64,000 nucleotides of DNA from the NCBI GenBank assembly GCA_913061235.1, contig CAJXTB010000006.1, forward strand, positions 124,001 through 188,000, given 5' to 3'. Numbering within the stretch: position 1 is the first letter of the stretch; each line of letters begins with the position of its first letter. Below the pieces are notes generated by a model, which was not told the DNA's origin, ran no database searches, and worked only from the letters and a program-made list of their open reading frames with translations. The stretch is from an uncultured Pseudomonadota bacterium (GTDB taxonomy: Bacteria; Myxococcota_A; UBA796; GCA-2862545). The translations under genes and the position numbers were made by a program. This document shows, in pieces, positions 17,630-24,991 of the stretch.

Positions 17630-18385
17630 ATGCGGCTCTTGATAGTGGTCTTGTTGACAGTAGGCTGTGCCACACGGCCCCCAGTCCCGCCCGCTTCAGG
17701 GGCGACGACTGGCGTTCAAGGTCGTGATGTGGATGCGGTGCCACCCCGTCTCCTGACGCCTGACGGAGCGTTTGACTGCGCGGCCAACGCGGCCCAATCG
17801 TATGTGTGTGACGGCGACGAAGGCTGCATTCAGGTGTACGGTGACGGGTGTCGAATGGCGGTCAATCGCTGTGAACAGGTCGTGCCGGTCACTGTCGATT
17901 ACCCGCATTTGTCGGCGCGTACGGGGTCATCCCGCTGGCCGCAGGGGGAGTCACTGACGTTTCGAGGCGGAGACCCGTGTGCATCGGTAGACCCCGAGTG
18001 TGCCTACGGGTCGGCCCAAGGAGTCTGTGAGCCGGTCACGCTCATTGAAGAGTGCCCCGAGACTGCTGAGCAGGCCGCGGCCCTTGATGTCTCGTGCATG
18101 CACCCGGCGCAGGAAGCGTTGGTCTGCCAGTACCCCGGCATTCGCTACGAGTGTGGCACTCCATGGCGTCCGATGGGTGGAGCGCGGCAGCCTGAAGGCA
18201 CCTATGACCGGCCCAGTGGGTGGTTGGCGACGCCTGACTACGACTTTCAGGGGTGTCCGGCGACCCCGCGTGCGCGTGAGGCCGCGTGTGAGCCCCCCGC
18301 GAACGGACAGTGTGTGATCTACGACACCCGCTACTCCTGTCCTAATGGCGTGTGGGAGTCTGAGCGCTTGCCGCCAAGGCCGTAG
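17630..18385 (+). CDS. Cysteine-rich lipoprotein of unknown function
   Basis: The ATG at 17630 follows GAGG and yields MRLLIVVLLTVGCATRPP, a lipoprotein signal with Cys13. The 251-aa mature protein is very rich in cysteine (FDCAANAAQSYVC, EGCIQVYGDGC, NRCEQVV, DPCASVDPEC, SCMHP, VCQYPGIRYEC, ACEPPANGQC, YSCPNG), a sign of an oxidised, disulfide-knitted exported protein. Pro-rich stretches follow the lipid site. No catalytic motif is seen. It sits alone, convergent with the glucosidase operon (40-bp gap). I do not recognise a family. Confidence 0.75.
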   Translation: MRLLIVVLLTVGCATRPPVPPASGATTGVQGRDVDAVPPRLLTPDGAFDCAANAAQSYVCDGDEGCIQVYGDGCRMAVNRCEQVVPVTVDYPHLSARTGSSRWPQGESLTFRGGDPCASVDPECAYGSAQGVCEPVTLIEECPETAEQAAALDVSCMHPAQEALVCQYPGIRYECGTPWRPMGGARQPEGTYDRPSGWLATPDYDFQGCPATPRAREAACEPPANGQCVIYDTRYSCPNGVWESERLPPRP

Positions 18386-18425
18386 ATCCGTGCTGTATGA
18401 GGGTTTGCCTGTGGCGTCTGTGCTG

Positions 18426-19976
18426 CTAGACCCGAACAACGCGTCCTTCGTTCGGTGCTAGTGGCTCGCGAACGTCCGTTACCGCCGCTGTGGACCACAA
18501 CACCTGGGTACCGGCTTCGCCTGGAACGAGCACTGAGCGGTCCACGGTATTCACCAGCACGCGAACCCGCTCGCTTGCGACGACTCGCTGCCACGACAGC
18601 ACGTCTGCATGGTCTGTGTCAGGCCAGATTGTGGCACCGCTGCGCAGGGCTTCGTTGTTGCGTCGTAAGGCCAGCAGGGCCCGGTAGGTGTGGACAATGG
18701 ACAGGGGGTTGGCGGTCGCTTCTGCGTGTCGCCATGGCGTGTCAGGATTGAGCGGTAACCAAGGAATCCCCGTGGTAAAGGCGCCTTCGGAGGTCCACTG
18801 CATTGGCGTTCGGGCGCCGTCGCGTCCCTTGAAGACCGGCCAGAAGCGAATGCCCGGTGGGTCCACAATGTCTGCTCGCTTGAGGCGTCCCTCCACCATT
18901 CCGAGCTCCTCGCCGTAGTACAGAAACGGGGTTCCTGGCAGCGTCAGAGCAATGACCGCTGCGGCCTTGGCGCGTTCATCACCGCCGCCCCAGCGCGTCG
19001 GATGCCGCTGAAAGTCGTGGTTCGACAGTACCCATGTGGGCCAGCCATCCTTGGGGAGAGCGTTGAGCTGGCTGCGAATCGCTGTGGCCAGCTTCTTGGC
19101 GGTCCACCGGCTGTGCAGCAGGGCAAAGTGAAACGCCATGTGCAGCTGGTCGTCGCCTACAAAGTCTGCGGCGCGGTCGTAGCGGAATTTCTCGTCGAGG
19201 GTCTCGCCAATGAGGACGGCGCCGAATTCGTCGGCTACGGCGCGCATTCTACCCAACACTTCGGGTAGGTCCGACTGGTCGCGGTCGTGAATATGGTGTT
19301 GACCCACGTAGCCATAGGCCAGCGCACCCGGGTGCCAGCGACGCGGATTGCTCGGTAGGTCGGGGTGCTTCAGGTAGCTGTTGAAGACGTCTAAGCGAAA
19401 GCCGTCCACGCCTCGCTCGAACCAAAAGCGCAGTACGTCTAGGACCGCGTCAACAACGTCGGGATTGCGCCAGTTCAGGTCGGGCTGGGCGGGTAAGAAG
19501 GAGTGAAGGTAGTAGCTGCCGGTGGCCGGGTCTTGCGTCCATGCGGTGCCGCCGAAGGTGCTCTTCCAGTTGTTGGGTACGGTGTCCCGCCAGATGTACC
19601 AGTCGCGCTTGGCGTTCGTCTTGTCCGCTCGCGAGGCGGTGAACCAAGCGTGCTGGTCAGAGGTGTGATTGAACACGCCGTCTAGGACGACCTTGAGGCC
19701 GCGGGCGTGGCAGTCATGGATGAGCTGGTCCATGTCGGCCAGGCTGCCAAAGATCGGGTCGACGTCGCAGTAGTCGGCCACGTCGTAGCCAAAGTCCGCC
19801 TGTGGGCTTGGGTGTACCGGGGACAGCCACACCGCGCTCACCCCGAGCTGTTCCACCCAGTCCAAGCGAGACCGAAGGCCAGGAAGGTCGCCAATGCCGT
19901 TGCCCGTGCTGTCTTGGAAGGAGCGGGGGTAGATTTGATAGACCGCCCCGGTCCTCCACCATGCGGCGTCACTCAC
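18426..19976 (-). CDS. GH13 alpha-glucosidase (oligo-1,6-glucosidase/trehalulose-hydrolase type)
   Basis: The GTG at 19976 is chosen: it overlaps the stop of the upstream lipoprotein gene (GTGAGTGA), and the protein then starts MSDAAWWRTGAVYQIYPRSF, the normal start for this group, with no signal peptide. The 516-aa enzyme has all four GH13 regions: DGVFNHTS (region I), GVDGFRLDVFNSY with nucleophile Asp196 (II), IGETLDE with acid/base Glu258 (III), and LSNHD with Asp321 (IV). It should hydrolyse alpha-glucosidic bonds of small oligosaccharides in the cytoplasm. Exact specificity (isomaltose, maltose, sucrose) cannot be told. No sugar transporter is adjacent; instead it is the third gene after a START-like protein and a lipoprotein, an unusual context. 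Confidence 0.92.
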   Translation of the reverse strand: MSDAAWWRTGAVYQIYPRSFQDSTGNGIGDLPGLRSRLDWVEQLGVSAVWLSPVHPSPQADFGYDVADYCDVDPIFGSLADMDQLIHDCHARGLKVVLDGVFNHTSDQHAWFTASRADKTNAKRDWYIWRDTVPNNWKSTFGGTAWTQDPATGSYYLHSFLPAQPDLNWRNPDVVDAVLDVLRFWFERGVDGFRLDVFNSYLKHPDLPSNPRRWHPGALAYGYVGQHHIHDRDQSDLPEVLGRMRAVADEFGAVLIGETLDEKFRYDRAADFVGDDQLHMAFHFALLHSRWTAKKLATAIRSQLNALPKDGWPTWVLSNHDFQRHPTRWGGGDERAKAAAVIALTLPGTPFLYYGEELGMVEGRLKRADIVDPPGIRFWPVFKGRDGARTPMQWTSEGAFTTGIPWLPLNPDTPWRHAEATANPLSIVHTYRALLALRRNNEALRSGATIWPDTDHADVLSWQRVVASERVRVLVNTVDRSVLVPGEAGTQVLWSTAAVTDVREPLAPNEGRVVRV

Positions 19977-20910
19977 TGCTGTTGCGCTCCTCAAGCCACT
20001 CTTCGAGCTCGACAGAGCTGTCGAACATGGAGTTGGCGGTGAGATTGAGGCCCAAGTCCTCTGGCACCCCATCCCCAAACACGGCCCAGGTGGCCTGCAG
20101 GCGGAAGACCTGGGTGCCGTCGCTGCTGGGGACGAAGGTGTTGAGGTAGTACTGGTCGAAGACTTCGAGAAGGTTGGAGCTGACTTCCGGTGGGTAGATC
20201 TGCCAGTTCCGGTGGTTCATGGCCCACTGTCCGTCTGGCAACTGCACCCACTGGTACTGGTTGTACGACTCGCCTTGGCTGTTGAAGCCTAGGCCGAAGC
20301 GGGAGTCTTGCTGCTCGTCGGCTTCTGCGCTTAAGCAGGTTCGCTCGGCAAATTCTTCGCCGTCGCACAGCCGCCATGTCCGTCCCCACTCGGCAAAGGT
20401 GTCGGGAAACACCTCGTCTTGCGGCATGGCGGTCAACGCCGAGACGTAGTCGTCCATGGCCTGCTCACCGACGGTTCCTGCAGCCGCCCCAAGCATTCCC
20501 TCCGCTTCGCGGGTCTCTTTCAGCTCTGGATGCGCCCAAGCGGCCGAGGCGTCAATCCCGTCCACGGTGGCTTGGTCAAGGACGACGGACAGCTGAAATC
20601 CACGGTCTTGTTCGGGGTCAAACCCGACTTCAAACCAGGTCTGGAGGTTGACGAGCCCGTCCGATAGCCGCTCCTCATCACCGTGCTCGCTGAACAAGAA
20701 CGCTGCCACCGAGTCGAGGTCCTCAGGTGCCGGCGGCGGAGGACGACAACCCACCACACTCGCGGCCAGAGCAATGAAGCCTCCCGTAGTCACCCAAGAC
20801 CGTCGCCCAAACGCTGGCGCCGCAAGGCGTCCGCTCTGACCTCTGACCTCTGACCTCTGACCTCCCGCATCACCGAGAACCCAACTAGGAAAGACGGGTT
20901 CCAGGGTCAC
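19969..20910 (-). CDS. Predicted Tat-type lipoprotein with a phase-variation-type repeat near its start
   Basis: The GTG at 20910 overlaps the previous stop (GTGA), so it is translationally coupled. The N-region of about 38 residues ends in GRRSWVTTGGF, a twin-arginine motif, followed by ALAASVVGC, a lipobox with the lipid Cys near residue 55. A tandem 7-bp repeat encodes part of this N-region. The 313-aa mature part is acidic and Trp/Tyr-rich (TFAEWGRTWRLCDGEEFAERTC, PDGQWAMNHRNWQIYPPEV, LQATWAVFGDG). I see no known family. It precedes the GH13 gene with an 8-base overlap. If the repeat shifts frame, both the lipoprotein and coupled translation of the glucosidase would suffer. Confidence 0.75.
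   Translation of the reverse strand: MTLEPVFPSWVLGDAGGQRSEVRGQSGRLAAPAFGRRSWVTTGGFIALAASVVGCRPPPPAPEDLDSVAAFLFSEHGDEERLSDGLVNLQTWFEVGFDPEQDRGFQLSVVLDQATVDGIDASAAWAHPELKETREAEGMLGAAAGTVGEQAMDDYVSALTAMPQDEVFPDTFAEWGRTWRLCDGEEFAERTCLSAEADEQQDSRFGLGFNSQGESYNQYQWVQLPDGQWAMNHRNWQIYPPEVSSNLLEVFDQYYLNTFVPSSDGTQVFRLQATWAVFGDGVPEDLGLNLTANSMFDSSVELEEWLEERNSSE
20834..20864 (-). repeat. Four tandem 7-bp units (CTCTGAC on the plus strand) inside a coding region
   Basis: CTCTGAC is repeated exactly four times (20834-20861) and followed by CTC. On the coding strand this reads GAGGTCAGAGGTCAGAG and so on, giving GQRSEVRGQ in the protein. Seven is not a multiple of three, so gain or loss of one unit shifts the frame. 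In one of the two alternative frames a TGA appears at 20790-20792. Confidence 0.92.
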
Positions 20911-21629
20911 ATGCGACTCGCACAGTAGGCCGTTCCTTGTGCGTACGTCTCCATGGCCTCGAACGTGTCCTCAATGCCGGCTGACGCGAACATGGACGCG
21001 GCGCCTGAAGGCACGCGCCCGCCGGGGTCTACCCACGTGTGGTACTCGACGAGGGTGTGCGTGTCGTCCAAGGCAACCAGGAACCAGGCACCGCGGGAAA
21101 AGCCAATGGCGACCAAGCCATCGGTGGCGGTCTGGGCGGCTGTGGTCAGCGTGGTGTTCGCGAAGTCCGTTGGACTCGCCCAGGCCAGCTCGCGCATCAC
21201 GCCGCCGGAGGCCTCGTGAATAGCGGTGTTGTAGGTGTTTTGGGTAATCCACCATCGGTCGGTGATGAGCGGAACGGAGGCCGTCATCAACACCTTGCGG
21301 TGGTCGGCGCAGGGCGAGCCCTCAATGACCTCAATGTAGTCGACAGGCAGCATGTCTACGTGCTGGGTCTCGCTGTTGATGCCGGCCCACAGCTGGTCAA
21401 TGCCGACGTCCAGAACGCCGATGCCGTAGCCAACCTTGTTCGAGCTGCCTTCCACGCGGAACAGACCGGTGACGACCTTGCCTTGGGCGGCCTTGCGGTA
21501 GTCGTCGCTCGAGAACGTAGGCAGCGGGCCTTCAATGCGGTGACTGCGGAACGACTCGGTCTGTGCAACGCGCTCGAGCAGCGTGTCGGCGTCGTATGCC
21601 AGTGCGGTGGCGGCGATAAAGAGCAGCAT
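20907..21629 (-). CDS. Secreted START/SRPBCC-like protein
   Basis: The ATG at 21629 follows GGGAGG. The 240-aa protein has a short signal peptide (MLLFIAATALAYD). The rest resembles START-type lipid-binding domains in layout: early helix, VLMTASVPLITDRWWITQ, then GAWFLVALDDTHTLVEYHTWVDPGGRVPSG, whose DPGGRVPS turn before the last helix is typical of that fold. This is a pattern judgement. Such domains bind a hydrophobic ligand in a deep pocket. The gene is first of three overlapping genes (START-like, Tat lipoprotein, GH13), so it should share their transcript. Confidence 0.68.
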   Translation of the reverse strand: MLLFIAATALAYDADTLLERVAQTESFRSHRIEGPLPTFSSDDYRKAAQGKVVTGLFRVEGSSNKVGYGIGVLDVGIDQLWAGINSETQHVDMLPVDYIEVIEGSPCADHRKVLMTASVPLITDRWWITQNTYNTAIHEASGGVMRELAWASPTDFANTTLTTAAQTATDGLVAIGFSRGAWFLVALDDTHTLVEYHTWVDPGGRVPSGAASMFASAGIEDTFEAMETYAQGTAYCASRM

Positions 21630-21693
21630 GGTACCTCCCGAGAGGGGCAGTGTAGCGGGGCTGAATCGTGCCCCGGTTCATTTCTTGTAGTCG

Positions 21694-24027
21694 CTAGCGC
21701 AGCACAGGAACCGTCAGGTCCACGCGTTCGTCCCCAACCGTCTGCACAACGTCCCACCGGCCCCAATCACTGGGCATCTGTGCGGCAGGGCGAAGCTCCA
21801 GCACGTGTACGTCATCCACGAACAGCTGGCTGTTTCCGCGTTCTGGTGGAGCGAGGCGCAGACTTGGGCGAAGTCGGTTGACCCCGGCGACGAGCCACTC
21901 GGGGTCTACGTCCACCACAATCTCGGTCCAGGTACCCCCCACATCGAGCGGAATGTCTTCGTCGAAGAGCTCGGTGGTGACGGGGTCGATTGCCAGGGAC
22001 CCTCGCTCGTACTCGAAGCCTTGCAGCCGAAGACTGGGTGTGCCCGGACCGGTGAGCTTGGCGCGCAACCACACCGCGTAGCGTGCCTGTGGGTCTATGG
22101 GCTCGCCGTCTTGCCACAGCCGGTGCGGGATGATGGTGTACTGGCCCTCGGAGCGTGTGGTGACGGTGCTGTCATTGAACACGTCGCGCTCTAAGTGCAG
22201 GACGTTGTTGCCCTGTGGAGCGCTGGCTTTCGCGTCAATTCGCTCCCACTCGCTGTCTACAAGCCAGTGGGCGCCTGTTGCTGAGACGCCGTCAGCAACC
22301 ACGTCTTCGAAGTGTCCCCACCCAAACAAGTCCCGTCCAATCCAGATGTTCGGGTCGGTGGTGTTGAGGGTGGGTTGGACCAAGACATCGGCGGGCAGGC
22401 GGGTGAGGCGGTCGGGCCGAACGGTCAGGTCCAGCGTGTCTGCCGTTGGGGTGTCTCTGCCGAGAACTGCGGTGTGACCGTCAATCGTGACGGTGGCTGG
22501 ACGCGCTTCGCTCTGGGACGTCTCAATGAGGACTTCGCCCCCCGAGAACCGCGCTTCAGCCTGGGCTTGGCTGGTCTCGTGGATGAGGTTGAGCGTACGC
22601 TGGGCAGCACTGTCGGCAACGAAGACGGGACGGTAGTCGACCAACTCTAGCGGTAGGAAGCTGGCGTGTAGCAGGGAATCCCCGTCCCACACCGTGCGCA
22701 GCATGGCTGTGGCTTGGGTCAGCGGGTTGTTCTGCTCGAAGATGAGATTGCCCAAGCTGTGCACAATCAAGGCATCTCCGGCCCACTCCGCGCCATGTAG
22801 GACGTGGGGATGGTGTCCAATGACCAAGTCTGCGCCGGCCGCCGCACTGCTCTCGGTGACATCTCGCACCGTCACCGAAGGAGCGGTCGCCAGCTCGTAG
22901 CCCCCGTGAATCATGACCACTACAACGTCAACTTGTTCGTTCAGTAGTGAGATATCGTCAGTGGCATCACGGGTCCACGCGGCGGCACCCCCGTGTCCGC
23001 GCCGAGCGACCCAGTCTTGGACCTCTGGATAGACGTCGGTCAGTGATGCGTAGGCCTCCGCGACTTCAGCGTCAGACATCTCGGCTTCGGCTTCGGCGAA
23101 CAGGCGCCATGCTGTTCCGATTCGGCGGTCTGCGACGGGAACCTGTAGGTCGTCGCCGTCGAAGCTCCACGACCGCTCGTCGTACTGAAACGCGAGCTCT
23201 GGGTCGAGGGGTTGGGGGACAGGGTCGGATTGGGTGGGGTAGGCGTCGTTGACGAAAGACCCGGACAGCGTGGTGTAGGCCAGAACGCCGACGGTCACGT
23301 CGCCCACCTGTAGGATGACCGGCTCGTTTACATCTTGGTCTGTTTCTCGGCCACCAACCGCGGCAATGTCGACATCACGCAGGGTGTCACGCGTGTTGGA
23401 CAGTCCTTCATCGAGCCAGTCGCGGCTGTGGTTGTTCGCCAGTCCGACCACATCCACGCCCATTGCAGTGAGCGCGGTTGTTGCCCGAGATGGCGTGTTG
23501 ATGACGTAGCGCTTTCCTGGGTAGGCGCCGCTCGCTGCAAGGTCGGAGAGTACGGTCTCTAGGTTGACAATGCCGATGTCTGACGCTGCGAAGAGCGGAG
23601 CTAAGTTGGCGACGACTTCAGCGGCTCCGGCGGCTTGGTCGGTCTGTAGCAGGCCCCCAGGCTCTTCGTAGCGACGGCCCAGCATGACGTCCCCGCCGGC
23701 ATGAAGTGCCCAGCGTGAGTCGTCCCACAGACGGATGGTGCGGGTGCTTCGCTGGTCATCGCGGCCCACGATGAACGGCTCGCTCAGGTAGCCGTCTGCC
23801 GAGACCACGCCGCTGATGGGCCCTTGCAGGTTGCGCAGACGCACACTTCCGTCGTCCGCTATCCATGAGTCGCGCCCGGCGAGCACCTGTGCACCGTCGA
23901 TTGGCAGGCCGCGCTCGTCCACAATGTCGAGCGTGACCGTTAGGTCGGGGCTTGGTGCACAGCCGATGAGAGCGAGTAGGACGAACATGACCGCGAGTGT
24001 AGCTGACTCGTCGCACCATCGCCGCAC
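21694..24027 (-). CDS. CapA-family lipoprotein with an N-terminal regulatory-like and a C-terminal beta-sandwich domain
   Basis: The GTG at 24027 is preferred because it gives a basic N-region ahead of FVLLALIGCAP, a lipobox; the ATG at 23988 would leave no charge. The 777-aa protein has a carboxypeptidase-regulatory-like Ig domain (about 28-95: VDERGLPIDGAQVLAG), then a CapA/PgsA metallophosphatase-like domain (about 105-490) with GGDVMLGRR, VNLETVLS, GLANNHSRD, VMIHGGYE, IGHHPHVLHG and HSLGNLIFEQ. These His/Asp motifs are the family's metal site. CapA proteins take part in poly-gamma-glutamate or capsule export and anchoring. Residues about 560-777 look like a carbohydrate-binding beta-sandwich. 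No capB/capC partner is present, so the substrate is uncertain. It lies six bases after the upstream gene's stop. Confidence 0.87.
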   Translation of the reverse strand: MRRWCDESATLAVMFVLLALIGCAPSPDLTVTLDIVDERGLPIDGAQVLAGRDSWIADDGSVRLRNLQGPISGVVSADGYLSEPFIVGRDDQRSTRTIRLWDDSRWALHAGGDVMLGRRYEEPGGLLQTDQAAGAAEVVANLAPLFAASDIGIVNLETVLSDLAASGAYPGKRYVINTPSRATTALTAMGVDVVGLANNHSRDWLDEGLSNTRDTLRDVDIAAVGGRETDQDVNEPVILQVGDVTVGVLAYTTLSGSFVNDAYPTQSDPVPQPLDPELAFQYDERSWSFDGDDLQVPVADRRIGTAWRLFAEAEAEMSDAEVAEAYASLTDVYPEVQDWVARRGHGGAAAWTRDATDDISLLNEQVDVVVVMIHGGYELATAPSVTVRDVTESSAAAGADLVIGHHPHVLHGAEWAGDALIVHSLGNLIFEQNNPLTQATAMLRTVWDGDSLLHASFLPLELVDYRPVFVADSAAQRTLNLIHETSQAQAEARFSGGEVLIETSQSEARPATVTIDGHTAVLGRDTPTADTLDLTVRPDRLTRLPADVLVQPTLNTTDPNIWIGRDLFGWGHFEDVVADGVSATGAHWLVDSEWERIDAKASAPQGNNVLHLERDVFNDSTVTTRSEGQYTIIPHRLWQDGEPIDPQARYAVWLRAKLTGPGTPSLRLQGFEYERGSLAIDPVTTELFDEDIPLDVGGTWTEIVVDVDPEWLVAGVNRLRPSLRLAPPERGNSQLFVDDVHVLELRPAAQMPSDWGRWDVVQTVGDERVDLTVPVLR

Positions 24028-24033
24028 CCAGCG

Positions 24034-24858
24034 CTAGCGTTTGCGGCAGTAGACCGGCAGAGAGAAGCAGCCATTGCTGCTGAACGGCACCACGGTTCCG
24101 CTGGAGAGTCGCCAGTACTTGTGCATCCAGGTGGGGCCGTTGCACGAGTTGTCGTCTGCAGCATCTGTTCCGGTGTACCAGAGTGAGCCGCCATAGCTGA
24201 CGTTTGCAGAAGGATTGTCGGCGTTTACCATGTACGGGTCGCGATTATAGAAGCGCAGTCCGCGGTTCCAGTAGGTGCACACCGCCGGAAGGGGGGTGCG
24301 GCTGTTGTAGACGAACCCGTATTCGTACTCAAGACCCGGATATCCTTCGACCTGGCAGTCGTTGGCCTCCGCCAGATCGCCCAGGTCACCACACTCAAAC
24401 CAGGGCTTTGCCGTCTCCACGACCATCTGCGCGTGTGTGTGCAGCAGGTCTGCGTTGCCGCCTGTGGTGAGGGTAGCAATGTCGCCAGGAGACAATCCCT
24501 CGAGCGTCGCCGCTTTGGGTGAGGTGCCGATGCGCTGGCGTGGCAGCATGTCTGGCGCGCCATCGATAGCAAAGCTGACCCAAAGCTCTTGGGCCAGAAC
24601 TGTGCTGTCCAGCGTATCTGCGCCGCCAAGGCTCACGCTAAGGTAGCCGTCTTCAATGCGAATACCGGACAGTTCCTCCGAGAACGTGGCGTCTACAGGG
24701 TCAATCGGGCTGGCGCTGCTCCACAAGGACACCCGGAGGCCGTACGTGCCATTCAGCGGGCCACCGGCGGCGTCTAGGATCCGTGCCTGCACTGGAAGCT
24801 CGACAGGGGCCGCAAGAGCGACCGACGGAAGTGCGGCGATGAGAAGTGCGCGAAGCAT
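24034..24858 (-). CDS. Secreted protein of unknown function, Cys-containing C-terminal domain
   Basis: The ATG at 24858 gives a signal peptide (MLRALLIAALPSVALA) and has AGGA upstream; the frame opens earlier at 24891. The 274-aa product has two parts. Residues about 18-120 resemble the N-terminal domain seen in many secreted proteins that begin PVELPVQARILDAAGGPLNG and continue GLRVSLW with SEEL and YLSVSLG, a beta-rich domain often preceding tail-fibre-like or peptidase modules. Residues about 150-274 hold four or more cysteines (ECGDLGDL, DCQVEGYPG, VCTYWNRG, SCNGPTWMHKYW, GCFSLPVYC). The gene lies six bases before the CapA-like gene and probably shares its transcript. Function unknown. 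Confidence 0.7.
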   Translation of the reverse strand: MLRALLIAALPSVALAAPVELPVQARILDAAGGPLNGTYGLRVSLWSSASPIDPVDATFSEELSGIRIEDGYLSVSLGGADTLDSTVLAQELWVSFAIDGAPDMLPRQRIGTSPKAATLEGLSPGDIATLTTGGNADLLHTHAQMVVETAKPWFECGDLGDLAEANDCQVEGYPGLEYEYGFVYNSRTPLPAVCTYWNRGLRFYNRDPYMVNADNPSANVSYGGSLWYTGTDAADDNSCNGPTWMHKYWRLSSGTVVPFSSNGCFSLPVYCRKR

Positions 24859-24991
24859 GGAATCGTCCTGGGTGAGGCCCGACGCTAGCATGAACGCAGC
24901 CTCGTTTCATCGGTCATCCAGGTGGGCTCGAACGCTTCGTGCTTGCGCTACGGGTCTGCATCAGCCATAAACGCGCTCCAGAAGGGAACCT

